NCBI GenBank assembly: GCA_020205615.1
Contig: CM035153.1
Span: 98,137,622-98,201,621, forward strand
From: Panax quinquefolius
Lineage: Eukaryota; Streptophyta; Magnoliopsida; Apiales; Araliaceae
Reading direction: 5' to 3'
DNA length: 64,000 bases
Under the pieces are notes generated by a model. That model had not been told where the DNA came from. It ran no database searches and was given only the letters and a program-made list of their open reading frames with translations. Shown here in pieces: positions 47,712-58,488 of this stretch; positions within the stretch are counted from its first letter, which is position 1; the number at the start of each line of letters is the position of its first letter. The position numbers and the translations under genes are program-made.

Positions 47712-48322
47712 AAAAATCCTTTAAACTTAAATTCTTGACAATCCGGTTTTACTCGGGTTGTCACACTTCCCTTCTTTTAAAAATTTCGTCCTCAGAAATT
47801 CTTTTGTCATGTGAATAGTGCTTATTTCGTCTTTTTCCCTGAAAATATTTTTATTCCTGAAAATATTTTATTTTTACCTTAAAAATTCTTACTCGTTTAG
47901 TCTAGCTCGTAGCCAGAATCCTCCCGACCTATAATCATCCTAGGTTCTAGAACGATTAATAAACATATATCACATAATAGTATTAATAAAAATTCACTTT
48001 ATGAATAACTAATCCTTTAAACTTAAACTTTGGACAATCCAATTTTACTTAGGTTGTCAACATTCCCACCTTATAAAAATTCCGTCCTCGGAATTTCTTA
48101 AAATCACACCCATACCCGGGTCCTCACATTCTCCCCTTCTTCACAGAATTTCGTCCTCGAAATTTTAACTTACTCTTATTCTCAACTTCTCTTCAAAGAA
48201 GTTCTTATCTTTCAAACATTCCCTCACCTCCATAACTTATCAAGAATTATGAAGTAGAATGAATAACAAGGAACATAAGAATTCCTTTAAAATATTTCAT
48301 ATTTTTGCTGAAGGGTCACATC
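47712..48322 (-). repeat. Element J: LTR/interior junction remnants, - strand
   Basis: Right of C, the - strand reads as an LTR start (tgtgacaacccgagtaaaac, ending near 47766) preceded by a purine-rich tract and a segment like gaggacgaaattt. A close copy of the same ~95 bp junction lies at about 48003-48100, and a third purine tract (gaaggggagaatg) at about 48128-48141. These look like the 3' end of a - strand Ty3/gypsy interior with duplicated polypurine tracts. No coding sequence is seen. Confidence 0.55.
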
Positions 48323-49477
48323 TGTGAGACCCCAAATTTTATGAAATGAAAGTATTCAATTTTATTATAATTATTCTATTTAGTAAATGGTTAAATTGAT
48401 AAAAGGTTAAAGTTAAGGGTGATATGTGAAAAATTTTTAAAGTAAGCAAGTTGTCATAAAATAATCGGTGATAAAAGTATAGTAATACGCGTGGTTGCAT
48501 AATAGCACATGGTATTGTACAATATCTTTGATTATTGATGTTTACATGAGAAGTCACTTAGTTTTATTTAATTATTGTCACAATATGTTATATTTTTAAA
48601 TCAATAATTGAGACGACAAAGTTATTCATATTATTATTTGCAATATTGACAATGTCTAGAAGTTCTGTCAAGGAGAGGTTTGGTCACCTAATTGCGCGCC
48701 AATAAGGAGAAATCCTTATCGAAAAGCCCCTCTTCCTCGAACGCGACTCGGTTATTAAATATTATGAGTTATAATATTAATGATGAATAAGTTCGTGTTG
48801 ATTAAAGATGAAATTGATAGTTCCATTGTGTCGGGATTATTAGTGTTAATGGAAATCGACATTTATTTCGATAATAATTGATGGCTGAAAGTTATATGGA
48901 CCAATCGGGTAATTAATCGGATAAATGAGCAATTAATTGCTATTAATTCACATGCTTATAACTATATGTTCACATGTGTGTACTATTGATTCACATGATT
49001 TACTATTAGGAGAGTTGGTGCAAGATTGATAATACTTGCATGACTAAATTAAAAATGGAGGTATAGATGAAGGTACTATAATATAATTAATTTTTTCACA
49101 TGTTAGAACTATTGAGTCACATGATTTACTATTGATTCACATGATTTACTATTAGGGGAGGTGGTGCAAGTTTGATAATACTTGCAGGACTAAATTAAAA
49201 ATAAAGAAAAAGAGAAAGGTATTATACTATAATATTTTAAGCCCCAAAATGTGTAATTATTGAAACTATATTTTTCTATAAATAGAAGCTCATTCTTCCT
49301 TCATTTCTCACCAATTAACTAAAGCTATAGAGCAATTATTATAGAGAAAAATTATAAAGAGAAAGAAGAGGAGAAGTCTGCTACCTCACTAGTCCAGTAT
49401 CCAGTCTTCTTTTGAGGTAAGGGGTATTATTCTTTCGTATTCATGAAGAGAGTTATTTTCTTTCAATACTCGTAAGG

Positions 49478-49960
49478 GTTGTTATTCCATTATTTATTAT
49501 TATGTTGAATAACTTTGCCTATGCTGCAACCGCATACATGGTGAAATTCTTCTGTTATTCCATTTTTTATTATTCTGTTGGAATAACTTGTTTGTGCGGT
49601 CTATCGTATGCCTAGTGAATTTTGTTGTTATTCCATTCTTTAGTATTCTATTGGAATATCCTGTCTGTGTAGATTACGCATGACCTGATTCCATTCCTTA
49701 TTATTCTGTTGGAATATCATGTCCGTGCGGATTACGCATGACCTGGTTCCATTCTTTATTATTCTGTTATGAATAACCTGTCTATGCGGTCTATCGCATG
49801 CATGGTGAATTCTTTTGTTATTCTATTCTTTATTATTCTGTTGGAATAACCTATCTATGTGGATTACCGCATGCATGGTGAATGATCCTTCGTATTCATT
49901 CTTTATTATATTGTGAAAATGATCTGTCTACGTGGATTACCGCCTGGCGGGTGAAAATCT
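49478..49960 (+). repeat. Minisatellite of ~58/74 bp units in LTR F
   Basis: Seven degenerate units begin with ttattccattctttatta at about 49483, 49556, 49630, 49688, 49747, 49820 and 49895. Each goes on to ggaataacctgtctatgcgg and gcatgcatggtgaa. Spacing is about 73-75 or 58-59 bp; the short units lack the tggtgaatt end. The LTR of C lacks this array. Confidence 0.85.
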
Positions 49961-50044
49961 ATTCATAGCTTTTGTATATTGATTATACTCGTTTGAGATA
50001 TCATTTCTTTTGTACTCGTCACGGAATATAATTTTCTTTGGTAT

Positions 50045-50280
50045 TTTTTTTACGAGTTACTATTCACGGGTTACTATTCACCTAGTTAATATTCACTCTG
50101 GTATTATTCACTCGGGTATTCGGGGCACATTTCGTGCTGGAGTACTATTTACGAGTTACTTTCATAGGTTACTATTCACTCTAGTATCATTCACTCGGGT
50201 ATTCGAGACGCTTTTCGTGTTGAGGTACTATTCATGGGGTACTATTCCCTGAGTACTATTCACGGGGTACAATTCACCCA
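50045..50280 (+). repeat. Minisatellite of tactattcac units in LTR F
   Basis: The counterpart of 46480-46755 in the LTR of C. Confidence 0.83.
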
Positions 50281-50499
50281 AAAAATATATTTCTTTTTTG
50301 TCCAAATTATTTTTGGTACATGAATATTATTCTTGAATTTTACTCTACAAAACAGTATCATGTTGACAATTTGGACGTTATTGATTTTTGGATAAATTAA
50401 ATTATAAATCTTTAAAATTTATCCTTGAACTTGTTTTATTGAATTATTATGTCATTGTCATCATCCTCATGCTTATATTGTGATTAAAGTCATCTTTGG

Positions 50500-50940
50500 C
50501 TTACGTGCATAGATGGACTTGGTATGATTATGACCAGGGATTATTCGGTATAATCATAACCGTAATGTGACGAATGATGTGGTAAAAGTCTTCATTGGCC
50601 TGTAGTTCATTGATGGACTGTTGATTATTTGTTTTATAGTTGTATATCTTTGTCTTACATGCAAAGATGGACAGGTGTATGACATTATCATAACCACTGG
50701 TGATAATAAGGAATATCCTTGGCCCGTAGTACATGGATAATTCGATGATGTGATTGGCAGGATCATGACAATTAGTTAACAGTTGAATGTCTTTGGCCGT
50801 AGTGCACTGACAAACAATTGATTGGTATGATCATGACCATTGGTTTTATAGTTGAATATCTTTGGCCCGTAGTGCAAAGGTAGACAACTGATTGGTATAA
50901 TCATTGTTATTACATTTGAATATCTTTAGCTTTTGGGGTA
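50500..50940 (+). repeat. Repeats of gatggac...tggtatgatcatgacc units in LTR F
   Basis: About five units of 60-100 bp, each with ggcccgtagtgca, a gatggaca-type segment, ttgattggtatgat and catgacca. The LTR of C has about three (46980-47210). Confidence 0.75.
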
Positions 50941-51608
50941 AGGATATTGAGTAAACGTTCTATTAAGACTTTGTGGCACGGATAAACTGTTGATTTACAT
51001 GATTATAAATATTAATTGTGGATTTAACTATAATCTTTGGTGGTTTAGGTGAAGACAGATGATGATAGTTCTTTTTGTCTTGGGTATAACAAAGAACTGT
51101 TGTTGAGTATTACAGGAATGAAATATTAACGATGGACTTTTAATCTAGAAGAGATAGTAGACATTATGTTCTACTTGATTCTTCTAATGGATTGCTTATT
51201 TCCACTGCAGTTGTTGATCTAAAACTTGTTGTCTATTATATTCTATCAGTTGTTATACTGTTGAAGGCTAAGGATAATTTATTTTGCATTATCTTAGTCA
51301 TAATATTTTTTACTGGGCTAGTTGAGCTCACCCTTTCTTTCATTATTCTCTTCAGGAAATGAGAATATAGCTGAGACGAGTCGGGGAATGGAGTGATGTT
51401 CCAAGATAAATGGCTTTAGTAGTCCTCACTATTCTACGTAATAATGTGATAATAATTGTAATGAGGACATCATTGAGTGTGAATATTGTCTAGATGACAA
51501 TATTCTTGTTTAAACTCTCAGCTATGTTTTGTCGTATTTTACACGACTGTTGTATAATTAAGTTGTATTTGATTTTTGTACCATGTATTTGGCGACTCAA
51601 GATGGGTG

Positions 51609-54600
51609 ATGTATGTAAGAACCTGAATTTCCAGAAAATATTAAAATAAGAATTTAGTAGATAAAATTCTTAAGGCATGTGAAGGGTTGAAATAAAAATA
51701 TTTAATGTGTTACGTGGTATGTGGTATTGTGTTACGTAGGGTAATATGCGCTATGTAATAAGTGTGGTTGCGTTTAATAAATATATATCCTTATTATATA
51801 TTTGTTAGAAATTGTAGAGATGAATTAGTAAGAGGATGGATAAGATTTATCTATTGACATTAAATAATTTATAGAATTATTTTATTATAGTAAGCTGGTG
51901 ACATTAAAATATCTTTGATAATCACCAATTTCTTGAGTATATGTATGAGTATGTATCAAGTCTAAGACAGTGCAACCTTACCCTTTAATGGTTGATATAT
52001 AGGAGCTGGGTTAAACGATTCATTCAGTGAGCGGAGGTATATACGAATTACTAACCGATCTAACTCACTGTGAAAACAGTGTAGACGAGACGGAAACTAA
52101 TTTGTTGGTTGTTTGTGGGAAACCACTCAGTGTACTATATTGAATACCATTAAAGACTCAATGTGTGCTAGGTTTGGACTTGTATATATGTACGTTGTCG
52201 ACGAGAGAAGAAAATCAATTTATCTTTAGATAAATATTGGTTAGAGATTTATTGACTAATATTAGGATTTGGTTAAATGTATAGATTAAAGAAAGGAGAG
52301 TTTGAACTTGAATTTTAATCTCTAAGTTATTCAAGAATGTAGTCATTGGAGATTCATTTTGGGTTAGTATAATGAGATAGCATGTTTGGAGCATGTTAAA
52401 AGATTTGCGAGTTAAGTTCTGTTTCTATTAAAGCATAACATTTCTGCGTCCTAACTTGAGGTGGCGCTATTGCCGCATACTCTCAAGCCTAAGACTGAGA
52501 GCGGCCATACTTACCGTAGACTGTTCATGATGAGTTTGTAATTTGAACTTTAGGATTTGTGTATTAGTAACTAATATATTATAATAAGGACCATAATTGG
52601 TGTTCCAACCGTCCATGATTGGATTGAGATAACGAATCATGAATTGAATGAGAAGTTATTTATGGAAATTAATATTGGTTAATTAAGTTATATTATGTAA
52701 TATTACAATATAATTTGAGTATAAAGCCTTGTGTGGCAGTGGCGTGATAGTAAATCAAATAAAAAGAGTTAATTCCCTTACATAGGATGGTGAATTAATA
52801 TATGTGCTTTACATGAAGAAAATGAAATGATTATGTTAAGTAATGTTAGTATTTTTATATATTACATAATATGGTAATATGTGAAAGGATTAATATTTGA
52901 AAGCTGTGAATATAAAGATTGAGGATGTTGTCTTGGGACAATCGAATAATTATACGTATAGTGTATAATTTAAATAAATAATAGAGTAAATATTAATTAT
53001 TCTAAGTGTAAAGGTTGTACATATTATATGTATGTAATTATTTAAGTAAGCTAAATAATTTAGCATTATGATAAAGTGTGACATAAATCTTATATTAAAT
53101 AAATATTAAAATAATGTGGAACTGGGAAAAAGCCAAACGTGGCCTAGACCCCTAATATTTTATTATAGAAATAATGAGCTTGAGTTATATGTAACTTCAG
53201 TAAATGGGATAAATGAGCCTTGTGTGGTCTGAGTATTAAAGTTAAACTAGACTGAAGGTGTGACTGAAATTATTAAAAGAGAATAAATGATTGACATTGA
53301 TCATTATAATATTTTTAGGTGATATGAATGAATGGGTTGGAAGTACCCAACTGAATGATATTTAGCTCAATGAAAATATTAACAGTATTACTATGCGTAA
53401 TATGGGAAATGTGGACAATAGTAATATATAATAGTTATGGCTTAAGGCTACATGAGGTGTGACATTTAGTTGGGACTAATGATATACATATGATAAAAGT
53501 AATTAAATCATAAAGTTGATTTAAATAAGTTTTGTTATATCATCCTAGGTGATGAGACAATTATATGTGTACCCTAAAAGATGGGAGTAAATAAATATGT
53601 GTTATTAAAATATTTATTTCAACACCAATGTGTAACTAAATAGTAAAAAGAGGTATTAAGTTATTAGTGAACAATTAAATTAAGTCCACACATGTTTTAA
53701 AGATTAAAATATGTGGACTAATGTATATGGACTATATGATGTGAGTACATAAATAATTCCTAACTTTACATGGTGTAGTAGCATTTATACTTTAAATTGA
53801 CATTTTGGGAAATTAAAGAAAATCAAGCCTTAGAGTAACAAGTTGCTGAGTTATTTGGCTTGTCCAAAATTTAGTGTCTAATTGCTCCGTACTTCTCATT
53901 CACGTGTTTGGCAAAAAGGCTAAGCCCTATCTCATTTTTTCTCCATTACGTAGTAGCAGTGCTGATGGCTACAAAAAGGGGCAGTTGGCCAACCCTTGCA
54001 TATCTGTTGATTAATTTCATTCTCCATTGATTCAAACCATAAGAACAAAACTAATGAATGGGCAACAAATTTTCTATATAAAGTACACTCTTGTTCCCCT
54101 TCATGGTTGTTTGAGAGATGTCTGATAAGTAGCTATAGAGAGTCTATAGAATTGGAGAGTTGAAGAACAATTAGAGATTGGGAGAGCTATAGATAGCAAA
54201 TTGAAGCCATCAAGAGGTAATGATTCTTACATATATGTTCTTGAATTCAAGTTCTTCAATTCTTAGAAAAATATAATGAAAAAGTCACTTTTGAGTCACA
54301 AATTTGATGGCTAAGTGTTGATGTAATCCATGAATTGTTGTTAGATGTTGTTAGTATAGTTCAATACGAAAATAACGGAAGTTAAACGAACCCAATTGGT
54401 TGAGAAACGAATTCGCGGTGAACGAATTCGCTAAACTTTTCAAAAACATGAAAATTTAGTATGAATATGAGTTTTGGATTAATCTTTGGGTTAGATAGTG
54501 TGTTTGAAGTGTTATAATTACTCTGTAGATGGGTAGCTAAGAGTTTAACGAGTCCAACGAATCAAAAACCAACTAATTCGGACTTAAAATGAGAAAGATA

Positions 54601-56621
54601 TGTCCAAAATTGTCCAAAACTCAAGCTTCATGCGCGGCGGTAGTAGTAGCGCGATAGTCGGGCAATCGCCAAGTCGCTACGTGTATGGTATTTGTGAAGA
54701 AAAGGGGCAAAATAGTCATCTTTGTGACTGTTACGTATTCGAAGGCGATCGGAGGGCGTCGAGCAAGCACATACATAAGTATAGTGCTTTTGACGATGGA
54801 ATATGTTATTCTAAGTGATATAACATGAAAATGCATGATAATAGAAATGTCATATGGCTAAGATTAGTTTACTCATAATGGAATGCTTTAACAATGATTT
54901 CTAAAGGAAAAGTTAAAGTTTTTGGGAAACGAAAGTTGATGAATTTGGTGTCCTTTAAGTTCTGACCTTGTACCCTATGTACGCATATGAATGGACATGA
55001 CATGTAGTTTTAAAGTTACCTTGTATATAATAGATTGATATAGTTTGGTTTAAAGTGCTCTAAAAGAAAAACTTGAAGTTTTGAAAATGAAACTTGACGA
55101 ACTTTGTGTCTTTTAAGTTCAGACCTTGGAAACATGTGAATGTGGTCTTGTTATGTGCGCGGATGGATAAGGAATGTAATTCCAAGATGTATTGCACATA
55201 AAAGGTTGTCAAGCTCGATTTAGTACGTGTTTAAAGAGGTGATTATAGACTTTTAAATGATAAGTCCAAAATGTATTTGTAGAATGTAAAGTAATGATTA
55301 GAGACTATGATTATTTGACTTTAATGTGACTTATAATCTGATTTGTGCTTTGAGTATGTAGGATATATGATGAAAGTTTACAACTAAGTTAGACGTTTAT
55401 GTTTAACGTTTGAATTTACCTATATGAGTTTTGTATGTGTCAAACACTTAGTGAGTCAAGTGTGTGGTAGATATATATGAATGTTGATGTCATATACGAG
55501 TGGTTAAGGTATACCTAGACATACCTAGCTATTCTAAGAGTATGACGAGAAAGTGAAATATAGGTTTTACAAACCTAGTTAGGAAACAATGTAACCTTGT
55601 TCTTATATTAAAAGTGCATGAAATATGTTACTAATGGATGTGAATCCATGATTATATAACTATGTAGGAATACATGAAGTGCAGATAAACGTTAAGCAGT
55701 TAAGTTGTAGTTGATAAACTACGAATCAGGCAAGTCTTTCAGTTCCTATATGTTATATGAATTTGATAACTGTTAGTTGAGCTATATTATGCTATGCAAA
55801 TGTTGATGTATATATATGAAATGCATATGAGATATGTATGAAATGTGAAAGTTGATCTTTGATGATATGCTTGTGATGAAAATTTCTATGCCTGTTATGT
55901 GTGAAGTAACATGCGTAGTAAATATTAATTGATTATGAATGCATGAACTGAGTATGTTATTGTATGCTATGTGTTGGATGAAAACTATTAGAATTGCTGG
56001 GCTATCGAGCTCACCCTTGCAAATAACCACTTTTGCAGGTTAAGGACTCACGGTAAAGTTACGTGCTACTTGATTGATAAAGTTCAATAGCATCGAAGGA
56101 GATTGATTGATTTATTTAAATATATACTCTTGAACCATGTTTAGGTTCTAGGAGTCGTACAAGATAGTAGTTTACGAGGTGCAATACAGGTTAGGTTGTA
56201 AAGTTATATTATGTGATACATAGAGAAATTTGAATTGAGATGTAAAAATTTATACAGTAATTGAATAGAATGAATCATAGCATAATTTGATTCGGGGATA
56301 TGTAATTGATTTAAGTTAAGGAATCAATAAAAGATTATTTTTCCAAGGAGATTGAAAAAGTTTAAATTATTTCGCATATTTATATAACATCGAATATGAT
56401 GTAAAACATGAATGGTAAATGACCAAGATTTGAAACTTATAAAAGTTTGGGGTCATTACATAGATCTTGGAAATATAAATAATTTATATTCTAAATTGTA
56501 ATAAGCAAAGTTATATTCATTAAGTTATGAATAAGTGATATAAATAGTTTGACGATAGTAGTATCGTGACAGACCGGATCCATGGTTCGAAGGGACCTGG
56601 ATTTGGGGGCGTCACAATGTA
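51609..56621 (+). mobile_element. Solo LTR G, 5.0 kb
   Basis: The LTR proper is 51614-56616 (5003 bp), starting tgtaagaacctgaa and ending gggggcgtcaca, with atgta duplications at 51609-51613 and 56617-56621. Its end (gacctggatttgggggcgtcaca) resembles that of LTR B. It inserted 22 bases before the end of LTR F. No gene is seen; ORFs at 54600, 54621 and 55782 lack any family signal. Confidence 0.9.
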
Positions 56622-57801
56622 TACCTATTTTGGGGGCGTCATAACATCGACCATGAACTCTTACTAGGTTTAACAACATTTCGCCGTAAACCCTTCTTCC
56701 ACGATCAGTTTGTAATCACCAAGAAGGTAAACTACATCTTCCTTCCATACATAGGTGATCAACCCATCGTATAACCCTATTTCGGGGTATGTTCACCTCA
56801 GACTTAATCATTAGATTCCGCACCAAAATAATTTGGCTTAGCATAACTTTTTCAAAGAAAGCTCTATTTTCTTATAACATGACATACCATTTGTCTAGCC
56901 AAATCAAATAGCCTAGACCATACCAATAAATTGGACATCAACTTGAAACATTCGTCTAGTCAAATCAATTGACATCGACTACTTCTTTAAATTATTTCAC
57001 AATACATCAAAACGTTTCATGAAATCATGATACCGTACTTTTCACAGTACGTTGAGGACTTCATCCGTTTATGACTTCATCATTATACATCATACCATAG
57101 CGGGTTGTTGATCATGAGATCAAATCCAACACTAGGTTTAATTGCATTAATAACTTCATCATTTTACCATCCTTGCATCAAATGAACTGATGATATAAAA
57201 TTCATTTTGATATTTTAATCAATTTTTGTCTAGCCAAAATTAGTAGCATAGACATATAAAGAATTGCTCTTTATTAAAATCCATTAGTTCCAAAAGTTGA
57301 ACCAAGTATTTCGTTTTTAAAACACGCACGTAAGCACGATTTCAATAAACTTCAAAATCTAGCATAGTTAGATGACTTGGAATATCCTATTTCTCCATCT
57401 TCCTTCATTGTCTTACTTGCGATAATACTTAATCTTCTCTAGCACCTTCAATGCTAAGTCTACTGAAAATACTCATTTTCAGTCTAAACCTTCATATACC
57501 TTAGTATAGTCCATCAACTTACCACACTTTATGTGTTTAGGAACTTTCCACAACCATATGTGTTTAAGAACTTATCTTCGCAATATGTAATCCAAGAACA
57601 AATCAAGGACTATCCATACGCTTAGGGCTCAGAAACATAACATATAACTATGAGTCACAAACTTTTCATAAGTATGAGTTTCAAGAACTCACACCTATCT
57701 TATCATTCTCTACCTATCAAATATATACATGAGAAAAGATTCACCTTCTCACCATATACATAATGATAGCACGACCTACTATTCTAATGATTAACACTAC
57801 C

Positions 57802-58032
57802 GGAAGCTAAGTGATTGTTAAACCAAACACAATTCCCTGCCCATACAAAGAATTGGTCAACTCAGCTACTAATCGATATAGGAAGCTAAGCGGTTGTTAC
57901 ACCAAGGACAATTCTCCGCCTATACAAAGAATTGTTCAACTTAAAAACTATATCGAATAAGAAGTTAAGTGGTTCTAAAACCACATACAAATTCCCCACC
58001 CATACAACGAATCATACAACTCAGTTGCTGAT
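57802..58032 (-). repeat. Three tandem ~79 bp repeats in element J
   Basis: Units start at about 57802, 57881 and 57960 with ggaagctaagtg-type sequence and share cccatacaaagaatt and caactcag. Confidence 0.85.
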
Positions 58033-58334
58033 ATGAGTCCCCAATTAAAATCTTAAAACTTCTTACTTTCTCTTTACTTAATACAAATTTTCTTTAATTC
58101 ATATGCTAACCTTTATAACTCAATCTGAGTTCTTCTTCCTGTACTTACTTCGTAGTACCATTCATATATAGCGTTATCTATAAATCATCCATCGTTTAAT
58201 AGAACAACTGTTATTAGGATTCACTATGATCATATGGTGATCTTCTTCCTTAATCGTTTAACTCAACGATTTTCTTATCTTTCTCTCTACGATTATAGTC
58301 TTAGGTACTCATACGTAAGATTTATAACCTATTA

Positions 58335-58346
58335 GCTCTTATACCA
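58335..58346 (-). other. Primer-binding site of element J
   Basis: The - strand reads tggtataagagc, a tRNA-Met-type site, three bases from an LTR end tgtaacgcccc at 58350. Confidence 0.75.
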
Positions 58347-58349
58347 CTC

Positions 58350-58488
58350 TGTAACGCCCCAAAATCCGGTTTATTTTCACACCTGAATTCCATACATTAC
58401 GATTTCATCTCTTTCCAAACATACATCATTATATAGTTAAATATAATAACATACATTCTCAAATCGCAGGTTCTAATACCTTATAACC
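58350..58488 (-). repeat. 5' LTR of element J, end only
   Basis: It starts tgtaacgccccaaaatcc on the + strand and is interrupted at 58488 by element I; the last five bases (taacc) are the expected target duplication, whose partner is outside the window. Confidence 0.7.

Larger units (their letters stand above)
48318..56648 (+). mobile_element. Solo LTR F, family of C, interrupted by solo LTR G
   Basis: The LTR is 48323-51613 plus 56622-56643 (about 3.3 kb), flanked by acatc at 48318-48322 and 56644-56648. It starts tgtgagaccccaaattttat and ends gggggcgtcata, probably gtcaca with one C-to-T change. It is homologous to the LTR of C along most of its length. No internal region is present, so it arose by recombination between two LTRs. 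Confidence 0.88.
56644..58349 (-). repeat. Element J: non-coding interior, - strand
   Basis: Continues 48131-48322 across solo LTR F (the acatc duplication counted once) up to a primer-binding site. About 1.9 kb in all and no open frames or gag-pol similarity, so it may be a large non-autonomous derivative. It holds a triple ~79 bp repeat at 57802-58032. Confidence 0.6.

Noticed and set aside
54600..54836. Overlapping ORFs of ~70 codons in LTR G
   Set aside because: Short, on both strands of one patch, no recognisable domain, and inside an LTR.
57802..58032. CRISPR-like array
   Set aside because: Three degenerate direct repeats without spacers of constant length, in a plant retrotransposon.
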